Positions 49,402-61,910 of a stretch of DNA of 64,000 nucleotides are shown piece by piece; the stretch's first letter is position 1, and every line of letters begins with the position of its first letter. Location of the stretch: positions 37,626,001-37,690,000 of the forward strand of contig JAZBRS010000049.1 of NCBI GenBank assembly GCA_037176725.1, read 5' to 3'. A program made the position numbers and the translations under genes. The notes beneath the pieces were generated by a model. It saw only the letters and a program-made list of their open reading frames with translations, had not been told where the DNA came from and did no database searches. The DNA is from Posidonia oceanica (taxonomy: Eukaryota > Streptophyta > Magnoliopsida > Alismatales > Posidoniaceae).

Positions 49402-50085
49402 TAAAGGTGTAAAAAGGGTTGGGTGGCCCGACCTGGTCGAAAAAGGGTCTGAGCTTAGCTCAACCCGTCGAAGGCCCCGGTCGGGCCTGCCCGGCCTGCC
49501 TTTTCCAGCCAAGACAGACTGGGTTAGGGGTCGAGCGCACAAGAGCCCGACCCAGCCTTGGCCTGAGCCCAGGCCTAATCGGCCCTAGCCCAAGTCTAGG
49601 CCTAGCTTGCATTGCTAGTGCTACACTTCCACTCTGGCATCTAGGATTTCGGTTCAATTTGAAGTTGAATGACGAATCAGGAGAAGAAGATACGACTTCT
49701 ACAGCAGACACAGAAAACTCTTTCCAATGAATTTCTATTAATTTTGTAATTATATTTTGTTGTAACTTGTAAAACTTTATCTAAGTAATTTTTTTTGTAA
49801 TGTCAATTATTAGAAAATTAATAAAAATATTTTGATTTAAATCTTAAACTTTGTCTATACTCACAATTTAATATTTTCTAAAATACACAAACAAAAAGGG
49901 CTAAAGGGCCAGGCCTAGTTCAACAAGGGCCAGAGACCTAGGATTAGGCCAAGGTCATTCATGCGGAGGCTCGACCTGAGCCTGGTCCGCCTCTAGACCA
50001 GGTTGGCTTAGCCCGACTTAGGCCCGATTGGGCCTTCATTTTCGTGGCCCGACCTAAGCCCAACTCAGTCCTTTTTACATGTCTA
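49402..50085 (+). mobile_element. Internally deleted hAT element, 684 bp, with 8-bp target duplication
   Basis: Ends are TAAAGGTGTAAAAAGG on the left and TAGACATGTAAAAAGG as the reverse complement of the right. Flanks are ATCTTGAA (49394-49401) and ATCTTGAG (50086-50093), 7 of 8 equal, as expected for hAT insertion. Both subterminal regions are dense in GGCC, CCCGACC and GCCTAGG words. The only coding trace is a short plus-strand tail (KLNDESGEEDTTSTADTENS then a stop, 49650-49730). It resembles the acidic, Ser/Thr-rich C-terminus of the transposase relic at 1903-2223. It could be mobilised only in trans. Confidence 0.8.
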
Positions 50086-53000
50086 ATCTTGAGAGTGAGG
50101 TAGGACATGATGCGGTACATAGTTCACTTTAATTACTTGTTAAGCTAAATTTACGCATGTTTTTAAGAAAAAAATGTTCAGATTGGTTTGATATGATATT
50201 TTTGGAGGAACAAAACTTTTGAAAGACATAAGTAGAAGACACTACTGTTGTATTATTTATTATTGTTAAGAGGGTTCCATCTTACAAAATTGGTGAGATA
50301 TGTATGTTTCTAACAAGGTCGTGGAGTTCTCCTCTAATTACTTATTGCTTTGAGTTGGTTAACTAACTTCGACATCATATCAAGAGCCAGATATATAGAG
50401 CCTATAATAACTATATACTGGGTCCTCCTTGAAAAACGAAATGGAGAAGAAGAAGGTGCCCTTTTGGGTCCGACACTTGAAGAAGAAGTCTGGCTGGGAC
50501 CTTGAGTTGCTCCAGCCATCTCTCAGAGCCGCAAGTTTTTCAATCTTTTCCTACTCCCCTCCTCCTTTTTCCTCTTCTTCCTCTTCCTCATCCTCATCCA
50601 GCTCTTCTCCTCCTTTCTCTCCCCCCTCATCTCACTCCTTATGGTCTTCTCCTTCCTCAACCCCTTCCTCCCATGAGAAGATTAATGTGAGACTATTTTC
50701 CCCTCCTCCCACCTCTTTCGATTCACAGCTCCTATCGGTGGTTTGAGAATGTGAACTGATGTCTTTGATTTTGGATAACAGGATCGAGGAAGCTTGCATC
50801 TTCCCACCTTCTCCCGATTCCCACGAACTACCGGGTAACTGTGACCTAGTGCCTTCCAGTTCATCATCTAGGGGTATCAAGTTAAATGATGAAATCTCAA
50901 TACTGGAAAATGTTACAATTGAAGTAGGCCATTTCCCCATTGTTGGAGATGCCCAAGACTTGAACGCCTCTGGCAGGATGGTTCTTGATGATAAATCATT
51001 GGGCTCAAAACTCATGTCTCTAAATAACTTAAAAACAAAACAGGATATAACTCCTTTATCCGGCTCGATCTACCAAGGACCTTGTGTAGATCCCTTGGAG
51101 AGATCTCAGATATCTCTCATCCTAGTTTCTGCTGACGAAGAAGAAATAAGTGTATCCCCTCTCCTACCTCCTTCTTTGATACCGGTCTCTATATCTGACG
51201 AGGAGGTGGTTCTTCTGTGGGCACAATGGATGGCTTTTCTTCGACACTCCTCTCCCATTCACGTCCCACAAGTCCTTCCTTTCGTCGTTGTGGGGAACTC
51301 TCACTAGAGAGCCACCCTGAATTGGTGGTGCACAGTGCCCATGATGGGGCCAATGGACAAAAATCCTTACCTACTATTATACCGCAGGATTCTCATCATT
51401 CCTTTCTAGCCCGTGATTATTCCTATGGCTCTAAGACATTAAATGCTCCATCCCTTTTCGCTAGTGGGGCGGCAATATCTATACTTTCACCCCATGATGC
51501 AATAAATGCATGCCATTCCGCATTTAATGCCTGTGTCAGGACAGGCCACCATTCCTGTTTTTCTACCAAGCCCAAATAAAAAAGATTAGTGACAGTTTCC
51601 GATATCTGCGAAACATCTCATCTTTCTGGCTCTCGCTTTTTTTCTCTAGTGCATCTCCCACTTAACCAGCGCTCCGAGAAGCATGCCCTCAAGCATGTTA
51701 AAATCCTTCCATTTCTCCTCCTCTCGCATCTCTTCAGCCCTGTAAGGATGGTTGGATCTCCATTAAGCGACGACGCGAGAAGAGCCCCCTTTCTCTTTTT
51801 TGCATCAACTCTGGTAGGTGCTTCAACTATGGTCTTCACAGCCATACTAGGGCTCGCTGTAGATTTAGGAGACTTTGCTTCAGATGTAACTCCCCTGATC
51901 ATTCAATGGCTATTTGTAGGTTCTTCTCCCCTTCACACTCTCACTAGCATCCTCCCTCCACCATATCTGCTTGCTCTCCCCCCTCCTATCCCTTTCAGAA
52001 CTTAGTCATGGCCAATCTCACTGCTCAATATCTGATTGTCATCCCTCCCTCTGACGAGACTTATGATCACTTGGAATTTCTTTCTTCCTGTGCCATGGTA
52101 ACCACCAATAGCAGTAATATTTCTCAGGAGGATTGAGCAACTCATCTTCTGGCTCATTGGCCATAGGATCAGGAGTGGAAGGTCTTCTGGATCTCTAACT
52201 GCAAATTTCTGGTAAAGTTCCCTTCTCTTTCTTTGAGGGATGAGGTGTCAAATACAAGCTGGACCACCACATCCGATATCTCCTTATCCTTTGCTCCTTG
52301 GTCTATCAATTCAAATGCTGTCCACACTCTTGAAGATGAAGAGATCTGGATTTGTATGAAAGGAATTCCACATCATTTGTGGAGTGTCAACTTATTCTAC
52401 AGAATGGTATCTGATTTTGCTGAGTTAGTAGAGGTTGACATGAGCAATGAGCAAGTTCGTTTTCAAAGCTACGCTAGACTCAAAGTTAGCTCCATCTCGA
52501 CAGGGATCTCCTTGAATTAATATATTTCTCCTTCTCTAAGAATGTATACCCCATTCGTTTCAATCAAGTTTTGGATATTTGTTCCCCCCTATGACCAGCT
52601 TTGGTCCTCCTCTTGTTCCTTTCGCCATGGGCTCGTTTGGTACTAGGGGGCACCGAAAGTCATATGGAAAATATTTCAGAGGCACTGGTGGTCGTAGGGG
52701 AGGCAGAGGTGGTGGGGGATCAAACAATGGTTATAATGTCTGGACTAAAGCTCCATTTGGGAATGTTGGCTTGGGTCGAGGTTCTGTGCATCGCCCAAAT
52801 CCTAGGCCCATGAGAAGAGTGCCCCCTTAGTCTGGTGACACTAATATCTTGCCTAGGCCTATGTCTGGGAAGTCCGACACTGCTGCACCTAGTGGATCTA
52901 TCTCTCAGGCTACTCTCGATGTTGGCCGTCAGCAGTGTGGTATTGCTTCCCCCTCATCCTCGCTACCCCACTCCTGCAAGGGCCTAATTCCTGTCCATTC

Positions 53001-53641
53001 TCTAGACTCTTCGATTTTCTCTTCTTGTGTTGATCAAGGTAAAGCTCCCATGCTTAGCTTCGAGCCTCTTGATGCAAATAGTAGCTAATCCACTCAAGCA
53101 GGGAAGAATTCTAAGCCCTCTCCAGTATTCAACCCAAGCCCTCTCCAAAGAAATCAAGGCTTCTAGCGTCCAAAAGCCACAAATACAAGAAAGCCCGAAT
53201 CAAGGCCCTTCTTACTACTCTTAAGGAACTAGACTTCGAGGAATTGGACGTCGAGGTTGAAGAGGCTGGTGATATGCAAACTCTCTTCCATGCCCCGAGC
53301 CCTTCTTTGGCTCGTCACTCAGACAATCAACAGCATAGCCCTAAAAAGCCAGCATCAGGTATTTCTAAGAACCGTGCACCTCTCTCTCATTCATTTCTCA
53401 AAATGAGACATGGTTTATCTATCTCATCCTCTTGCCCTTCTACCCTCTCCAACCTCAAGGACTCTTGCTACTCAAGGTTGGGGAATATGTATTCCCAAGA
53501 TAGGATTGCTGATTGTATTCTAAGGTGGAATACATATAAAGAGTTTTCGGATTTTTGTTCAAATATTGGAATTACGCTTAATAGTATTCCTGATGCCAAA
53601 TTGTTCCTTGATAATGTTCAAGCTCAACATAATATACTTAC

Positions 53642-56491
53642 TGTAGACATCACGATTTTGTAGTCCTTCGTCGACGGCTTTCTCCCAGGAATGTGCTTGG
53701 TCGTGGCGGCCCCCACGTATTCACCAATCCCCAAACCCAATCCCAAACCAATCCCCAAACCCAATCCAAAAACCAATCCCAAACCAATCCTAATCCTAAG
53801 CCTTATCCAAAACCAAGCCCAAACCTAAGCCTTGCCTTAAACTAAGCCTAAGCCCAAGCCCAACCAAAAAACACCAAAAAATATTCAAAAATGCTCTCTG
53901 GGTCGTTGGACACTGGATATGCCCGCGTCTTATGTTGGACGCATGGAATCCAGCGTCTAACGCCGTCCAGCTCTTTGGGGTGTTGGACGCTACCTGAGGC
54001 AGCGTCCAACGTTGGACGTCGCTCAGATAGGCGTCTAACGCACCAGGACTGACAGAGTTTGTTTTTAGAATCTCAAACGTCTCCCAGGTGCAAATCCCTT
54101 TGTGCCCACTGTCCTAAACACATTTTCAGCCTTGTCCATACCCTTCATTTCTAATTCCCACGTTACATGTCCATGCAGCCATATAAATAATCTTTTTCTT
54201 CTTCATTTGAGGGAGGGGCACCCATTTCTGTGAGTTTTCAAAGCAAACACCACCTACAAACCTCTAAAATTCCTATACCTTCGGCCACCTCCGCCTAGCT
54301 CAAGCCTCCTAAGATACAACCAGACCTACCCAACCGCTTGCTGCCGCCTAAGCCACCACAAATCCGCTGGAGAAGGCCGTCGGTGCCGGGAAAGCCACAC
54401 CAAACAACAAAACCGGTAAGTACCTCCTTCCCCATAGCTTAGAACCTTGTTATTATGCTGTGAATATTAGTTTCAATGCATGTTACATAGTATTTACTAC
54501 TGATATGCCTCTGTTAATATATAATTCCGTTTTCCGGTGATGAGTTCCGGCCAAATGAGGCCGTCAGCTGTTGAGCTTGGCCGAGGATCCATTCCCCATT
54601 TCTTGCATCCCGAGGTCCCTCATGACCTTCCTGAACCTCCACGATGAACCGTAGCTGAGCTCCGTGAGCTCCCCGGTCCTCAAATGGCCGGAGAACTCAC
54701 CGAATTCCGGCGAGAGGCAAGTGGAGGCAGGGAGGACGTTTTATTCATCCAATTTTTATGGTAATTGCATGTTTATGTATGTAAATGTCTACTCTAGCTT
54801 TGTGAATGCTTTGTGTTTCGTTTCGATTTGTTTTGAATGGATTTACAGATTCAACGCTCAGTCAGTGCATTGGACGCTACCATGGCCAGTGTCCAACGTC
54901 TTGAAGTTCATTTTCCCATATTTTTATTTGTACAATATTTCATACATCTTCTATTGGTTGTTGGTCCATGTTATATACAGTTTGTTTTGTTTCATCTCAG
55001 TCATGTTTCAATGATAACAGCATCTGGATTGAAAATATGTTTTCTTCCTTGGGTTTTTACATTGAAACAAGTTTACAGGGTGTAAGACACCATTTGCTGC
55101 AGCGTCTTACATAGGACGCTGTATTCAGTGGCGTCCAACACCTCTTTTCAGATTTCAGTGACTTTATTTCACAAAATGTCTGTCAATAGCATTTGGGATC
55201 TGATTTTTTTTGGTGTTTGCAGTCAAATTAAATTCATTTCATCTAAGATTAAACTTTCTTCTATTTTCTTTGGGTTTATTTATTTAAGGGTTTATTTAAC
55301 TCATTTGCCATATTATTTCGCATCCCTAAATGTTTTCTTTGACATAATCTTTTGAGAATGTTTGAATAAGTTCGAAAAGGGACATTGAAGTGTATGTCAT
55401 GATTTATATCATATTCCAAATGTTTTCGGGATTTACGTGAGTTACAATGATTTATCTGAGTTTTATGTGTTAGACGCCTCATTGCATGCATCTAACGTTG
55501 GATGCTGTGCTTCCCAGCGTCCAACAGTTCCAGTAAGCTGAATTTTGATTTTAGCTTTTCAATCTTGATTCTGGACATGTATGTTTATATTTAGCTATTT
55601 AGCCTGATTTGCTTTTCCACAGTTGTTACATGGCATTAAAATCATGTTTACAAATACATGCATTCACATTCTTAAAAAAAAACCTGAGTTTAGATGTTAG
55701 ACGCTGAGGATCCCAGCGTCCAACGTTGGACGCCAGTGGTCCCAGCGTCCAACACTTTAAGTTAGCTGCATCCTAATTTGGAGTTGTTTCTTCGTTTTGC
55801 TTGTCGTTTCCCGCATCTGATCGCTACCAGTGCATGCCCTAGCATCCATGCATATTGCTTGATCATTGTTTCTCTTTGCATGTCGTGTCCTTGCATTGCA
55901 TGGTTTCTCCAGCGTTTTGTTTCTCGCCTACATTACATTAGAGTAATGATGCATACTGTCCGAGGTTCTTGTGGATTGAGATCCCTCTTTCCAAGATGCG
56001 GTCAACGCTGTTGAGCACATAGGATGCATGTTTTGTTTTCCATCATACATCGTGGCATTAAGCACACATTTTTAGCATATTTTCAAAGGCATTTGGCATG
56101 TTTTACAAGACATTTAGTATGATTTACATGGCATAGCATTATCGCCTTTGGGCGTATAGTAAATGGCATCATGGCCTATATTTAGCCACAAATGAGCGGA
56201 ATAGCCTAGAATGACCGACTCTCTCGGACGCATGGGGGTGCCTAACACCTTCCTTATACGTAATAGGAGTCCTTACTTGATCCCTGGCCCGCAATGACTA
56301 GTGTTATATCTTTTCTTGTTTTTTATTGTTGTTTAGACATTTTCGGGTTTTCCTCGTCTTCCCTGATTTCAAAATAGACTAGGTGGCGACTCCAAATTTT
56401 GTTTTCTTCTCTTTAGCCTTCGCCATTTTTACCCTTTTTTGCCGTGACCAACGATTCGGCTCCATCGAGCCGGTTTGGTCGCATGGTTACA
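53642..56491 (+). mobile_element. Solo LTR (LTR4), 2850 bp, nested in LINE ORF1
   Basis: Starts TGTAGACATCACGATTTTG and ends GGTCGCATGGTTACA. The flanks are CTTAC (53637-53641) and CCTAC (56492-56496), a 5-bp duplication with one change. Removing the LTR and one copy restores the ORF1 frame to its stop. The shared block GGGTGCCTAACACCTTCC is at about 56234-56253, and GACTAGGTGGCGACTCC at 56378-56394. Sequence at 55895-56030 is clearly homologous to 33890-34030 in LTR3. It carries five hairpin clusters, and no internal region is present. Confidence 0.9.
53904..55754. repeat. Five clusters of paired stem-loops, GTTGGACGC/GCGTCCAAC core
   Basis: Clusters lie at 53904-54046 (about four stems), 54878-54908, 55081-55140, 55468-55526 and 55694-55754. 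The best stems are GTTGGACGCT pairing with AGCGTCCAAC (53981-54010) and, in the last cluster, GTTAGACGCTG with CAGCGTCCAAC followed directly by GTTGGACGC with GCGTCCAAC. Loops are about 7-12 bases. Spacings between later clusters are about 203, 387 and 226 bp, so one unit may be missing in the 387-bp gap. The last cluster starts about 800 bases before the LTR end, a similar place to LTR1. Function unknown. Confidence 0.85.
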
Positions 56492-56605
56492 CCTACTACT
56501 AATCTTGATCTTGAATATGATTATATGGAGCTCCTTAGGTCTCTGCATTGTTAGTTTTTTGTTTTCTTGTAACATTTTGATATGCGCCTCTTTGCACATA
56601 CTGTC

Positions 56606-59600
56606 ATGATTATTTTAACATGGAATATTTGAGGTCTGGGTAGTAGCTCTAAACGTAGAGAACTCAAAATTTTAGTTTGCATGTCTAAGATTGATTTCCA
56701 CATAAATCGTGAGTTTAAAACTGAATCTTTCTCCCAATCTATCTTAAGAACCATTGGTGGTGATAGACTTAAAAAGTGGGACTTCCTACCTTCCCAAGGT
56801 TTATCTCGAGGCATATTGATGGACTGGGATGATGCATTATCCTCCAAGGTGGAGGTCTATCATGGAAATTTCTCTTTATCTATCAAGTTTAGAAATTATT
56901 CTGACTCCTTTGAATGATGGCTCGCAGGAGTGTATGGACCCTTTACCACATTGTCAAAAGTTCAATTGTAGAAGAACTTAGGCACTTATAGACATTTGTA
57001 GGTGAAAGATGGGTTATTGATGGAGACTTTAATATTACTAGATTCTTTCATGAAAGATCAAATAGGACTTATTATACTCCACTAATGGCTAACTTTAATA
57101 ATTTTATTGCTGAAGCTGGCCTTATAAACCTATCTCCTAATAACTACTCTTTCACTTGGTCAAACTTCCAGGAAGAGGAATTGCTGGTTAAACTAGATCA
57201 TTTTTTGATCTCTCTAGCTTGGGAGTCTCACTATTCTAGCTCCATCTGCACTGGAAAATCTAGAATTGTTGTAGATCACATTCCAATTTGTCTTGATACC
57301 AAACTGTCAGGATGGGGACATTTTCCTTTTAGATTCTATAGATCTTGGCTTTACCATAAAGGCTTTGAAAATCTTGTCTGGGACTATTGGAACTCCTTTT
57401 CTTCCAATGTAGATCCTATAGCTAGACTCTTTTATAAAATTAAAGCCACCAAATTAGCTATAAAGAATTAACTATTTATTCACAGAAATGATTATAAATC
57501 TAGGTTGGTGGAAATTGAAAATACGGTACACAGGCTTGATGGCCAGGCTAAATTAGCCCCCTTATCCTCATCTGATTGGCAACAGAAACAAATATTGAGA
57601 CATGCACATCTCAACATACTTCTCTGCCAAGAAATCTACTAGAGGCAATGCTCCAGTATCCAGTGGCTAAAAGAAGGTGATCAGAATACCTCTTTCTTTC
57701 ATAAAATAAAAAATTCTGGGAGAAGGAAAAATACAATCTCCTCTCTCCTCATTAATGGAGTTTGTTTAGAATCTCCACAATCCATTTGTAATTTCTTCAA
57801 GAGTCACTTCTTCTCTCTTTTTAATAAGCCTCCCCTTCTTGTGGCTACCTTAAATTGGGGATTTGCTACAACCTAATAAATTAGCAAATCTTTCTGAAAT
57901 TGAAGGTCTCTTCTCAGAGGAAGAAATTAGAAACAATGTCTTTTCCTTATCTGGAGAAAAATCTCTAGATCCATATGGTTTCTCTCTATTTCTATCATCA
58001 TTTTTGGAACCTGTTAAAAGGGAACCTTCTCGAGGTGTTCCAACTTCTTCACCGAACTGATGATATAGAAGCTCTTAAATATATCAATCAAACCACCATC
58101 ACTATCATCCCAAAAGCTTAATGCTGAGAAAGTTCAAGATTATCGATCTATTAACTTGCTCAATAGTAGCTACAAAATTATATCAAAATACTTAGCTTCC
58201 AGGCTAATTCCTATCCTTAATATTCTTCTAGATGACTCACAAAGTGTCTTTCTTCAAGGTCACAAAATTAGTGTCTGTTTTATTGTTGCACAAGAAACCC
58301 TTCATCTTCTTCACTCCTCACATTTGCAAGGAGTCATGATAAAATTGGATTTTGAGAAAGCCTTTGACAACGTTAATTGGGACTTTCTCCTAAACATCCT
58401 AGTTGGCTTTGGCTTTGGCAATAAATGGATTTCTTGGATTAGAATGTGCATTTACACTGCTAAATTCTCTATTCTAATTAATGGATCACCTAAAGGTCAT
58501 TTTGGTGCCTCTAATGGCCTTAGACAAGGGGATCCTTTATCCCTCCTTTTATTTATTATTGTCACCTACATTCTTAATAGGATGCTTTGCCTAGGAAAAG
58601 AAAATAACTTGATAAGTGGGATTAGATTTCCGAACAATGGATCTGATATGCTAAATATCCAATACGTAGATGACACCTTACTTTTCCTATCTCCATCTGA
58701 CGAGTGCCTTATAAATCTCAAGAGAATACTCTGTTGTTTCTAAGCCTACTTTGGTTTGAAAATAAATTTCGGTAAGTCCTCGCTTACTGGGATTGGGATC
58801 TCTGATGAACTAACTGAGCGATATAGTTCTATGCTATGTGTACAACCTCCTCTTTCCATATCCTATTTTGGGCTCCCCCTTAATTTTAAAAAAGCTCCCC
58901 AAAATGACTGGACAATAGTTCTAGACAAACTTAATGCTAGATTGGATTACTAGAAAAGTAGATATCTCTTTCTAGGGAGCCGTATCGCACTACTTAACTC
59001 GATATTATCTGCCATTCCGACTTACTACTTTTTTGTTCTTCACCTTCCTGTCAAGATTGAAAAGAAATTGATAGAATTCGCAAACATTTTCTTTGGAATT
59101 CAAATTCACCTGGTAGTAGAGGGTACCACCTAGCCAAATGGTAAAACATTTGTAGGAAAAAACAACATGATGGTCTTGGAATTATAAATATCTGAAATTT
59201 TAATATTGTACTTAAATGCAAGCTCCTATGGAAACTTCTAGTAAACGAAGGCAACCTTAAATGGTGTAGTCTTTTTAGGAGCAGGTATCTTTGCCACTAT
59301 AACTTTGGGACAATACTTAATTCTACTTCCAGGAACGCTTCCCCTCTTTGGAAGTAATTAAAATCTTGCTTTGTGATAGTTAATAACTTCAGCTCCTATT
59401 CAGTTAATAATGGCAATTCCCTTATCTTCTAGGAAAGAAGATTGATAGATAACATTCCTCTATAGTTCATTTATCCTAAACTTTACTCCTTGGCAAAGAA
59501 CAAAAAATACTTACAAGCTACAATGATCTTGGCATATTGCGATAGAGGGATGGACCTTTTCAATCTGAACCTGAACCTGAATCTGAATCTGAACCATTCT

Positions 59601-60358
59601 CTTTCTCTCCTAGCCCACCTCAATGGCATCATAAACTCTGTCTTCCTCTAATCTGAGGAAGATTCTATCTCTTGGATGCTATCTAAAAGTAAAGAATTTA
59701 CTGTTAAAAGCTGCTATGACATTTTAAATGATGATGGCTTAAGGTTAGTATTTAAAACAAGTATTTGGAGAAGTGTAGCTCCTTTAATGGTTAAAATCTT
59801 TGCTTGCTTGCTTTCAATGATAAAATACTTTCTCGAGCTAATTTAGTGAAGAGAGGTTGGACAGGTCCATTGCATTGTAATATATGTGGTTTTTATGAAG
59901 AAACAATTACTCACCTTTTCTTCCATTGTCCTATCTCAAAAGCTATTTGGAATTTTTACTTACATAATGCAAATACTCATTTGCCTCTTATAAGTTTATT
60001 TCAAACCTTTTCTCTTAAGCATTTGTTTAAATTTCATATCAATTTGAACGGCTAGAACCCCCTTATTCTGGCCACTATCTAGTGTCTTTGGCTGAATCGC
60101 AATGAAGCTATTTTTCGTAATAATATAAGAGATGTTTCCTCAATATTTCACTATATCATGTCTCTAACAATTTTTTGGTCAGATAATTTGATCACTAGAC
60201 AGGATGTTGCAGCTTCCTCAAATTCGGTTAACTACCGACAAATGCAGTGCAATTGGGATCTAATTCATAATGCCTAGGGGAACACTATTGCAACCAATCC
60301 TGCTGGACATCGAAGCCCAGGATATGCTGGCGATCCCTCTCCTCCTAACGTTGACTAG
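56606..60358 (+). pseudogene. LINE ORF2 (endonuclease and reverse transcriptase), broken
   Basis: Starts MIILTWNI then TGA where GLGSSSKRR follows, so an Arg codon has become a stop. The endonuclease runs to about 57470 (FTWSN; VDHIPI where SDH is usual, so the catalytic Ser is Val). Reverse transcriptase is in 58150-58950, with KLDFEKAFDNVNW, GLRQGDPLSLLLF and the catalytic YVDDTLLF. A C-terminal zinc motif (59804-60055) reads CNICGFYEETITHLFFHCP. The frame ends at 60356-60358. Many stops and frameshifts show an old copy. The protein would nick target DNA and copy element RNA there. Confidence 0.88.
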
Positions 60359-60659
60359 CCCTTGGGTGTAGCTACTTAAGCATCAAATGAGCATAAAGAA
60401 TGGTGACTCATGGAGGATAATGTCCATTAGCCCTTGCTCTCTCTTTGCAGGGCTACAGTTTTCTTATTTCTATAGTCTTATGTAGGTTTTGTTCCTTTGG
60501 TGCTTTTTTTGAGTAATGTTTAGTTATTATCTTGCCTGTATGATCTAAAACTCTCTCAGGATCCTGTATGGTTTATCTTTTTAGTCTTATTTTACTTTTC
60601 TTACCTCCTCTGGGAGGATAAACTCTTGTATTTTATGGCTTGGTGGTGGTATCTATAGT

Positions 60660-61910
60660 TAAGTTTAACTATTTATAATATATACGGTTTAAAAATAGAA
60701 CTACACACTTATAATATATGCATTAATGACAAAGCATTTTGGCTATGTTATGCAAAAAACTTGATTTGACCTAGCTACTCAACATGGCTATGGCCCTGTG
60801 ATATCACTCTTAATTTTTCAATTTTTTTTTAAAAATACATACCTAAACATACTAGGTTCTTATGTACTTTAGTTCTATAGTATACAGTCAAATTTTACAC
60901 TAGGTAACTGGATTAGTTTTTAGTTTGATCCAAAGTTGATTAAATTTAATTGTTGAAATTTACTAAAATTTGGGAGTTTCAAGTCAAGGAATAATGATAA
61001 TCAAGGAACAGATAAATCTAAAAATAATATTTATGAGTGCATAATTATTTAAGTAATATGATTTAAATGTAAAATAAATTATCTTAGTTATGCAACTTAG
61101 ATAATGAATAATAATAATCATGTTAAAGAGATTCTTCTTGGAAGGACTTTTGCAATCTGTGACGATATGTTATATTTTTTTACAAAGAGATGTAAAACAT
61201 ATTTTTGAGTGTATGATAATTCAATTAACATTGTTATAAAAAGAAAAATAAATTATTTTAAATATGTGCTCAATCATCACTGGCTCTCTTTGAGTTCTAA
61301 CAAATTCTACGACATGTAATTCATTTTATCCCAATTCCCAAGGAATATGATATTTATTAAGTTCAAGTATATAACAAGGATGATTATGTTTACAATTGTG
61401 TTATATTTAGATGTCTTGAATCCTAACCATCTGTTAATCTTTATTCAATTACATAGTTATAAAGTCCAACATCAGGGACCCACTACAAATGATGGGAGGA
61501 GCACCTCATTTGAAAACAGGGAACTTAGTTATCGTATCTGGTTATATAGGAATTATCTATATTAGGATCTATTTAGAATCACATCTGTATTGAGAGTCTA
61601 TGCATATTCATTATGTGCTAGGTTTACGATTTCTATTTGACGTATTATCCTTAATATGACTCATTTCTTTTGCAATATTTTCTCCATATAGTGAATCATG
61701 TAAATTTGTATTCTTTGTGTGCATGTTTATTACATGTAAAAAAAGATCATTTAAGTCAATATCTTAAAAAGTATTTCAAAATAGTTAGTTGTGCCCAATC
61801 TTTGGCAAAATTTAGATCCAAAACTCCAAGTTAATTAATAACCACATGTGGACATATATATCACTAGATAATTAGTCATACATTCCTATATAAAAAAAAA
61901 ATAAAATCAG
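60660..61910. other. AT-rich intergenic region
   Basis: No supported gene or repeat boundary. The 72-codon frame near 61347-61565 is low in complexity and has no recognisable domain. Confidence 0.4.

Larger units (their letters stand above)
50441..56550 (+). pseudogene. LINE ORF1 (nucleic-acid-binding protein), broken
   Basis: Begins MEKKKVPFWVRHLKKKSG, then a Ser/Pro-rich stretch with a frame change near 50750. Bases 51795-51915 encode two zinc knuckles, one degenerate (CFNYGLHSHTRARC) and one intact (CFRCNSPDHSMAIC). A DUF4283-like region follows at 52170-52520 (LVKFPSLSLRDEVS, then IWICMKGIPHHLW), then a Gly/Arg-rich segment (52640-52830) and a C-terminal part (53244-53641). The last codons and stop lie after LTR4 (56497-56550, reading NLDLEYDYMELLRSLHC). 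The protein would bind element RNA. Several stops and frame changes make it dead. The knuckles precede the DUF4283-like region, whereas they often follow it in plant LINEs. Confidence 0.72.
50400..60650 (+). mobile_element. L1-type LINE, decayed, interrupted by LTR4
   Basis: ORF1 (from about 50441), a 2.85-kb nested LTR, then ORF2 with endonuclease, reverse transcriptase and a C-terminal zinc motif, followed by about 290 bases of 3' UTR. Its own length without the nested LTR is near 7.4 kb. The 5' end, 3' end and target duplication are not fixed; no poly(A) tail is visible near 60650. Confidence 0.85.

Noticed and set aside
50555..50660. Serine-rich repeat protein
   Set aside because: The Ser run comes from a CT-rich tract in LINE ORF1; it is part of that broken frame and not a separate gene.
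53904..55754. CRISPR-like array (repeated short palindromes with spacers)
   Set aside because: Repeats are not identical, spacers are 200 bp or more and irregular, there are no cas genes, and the setting is a plant LTR.
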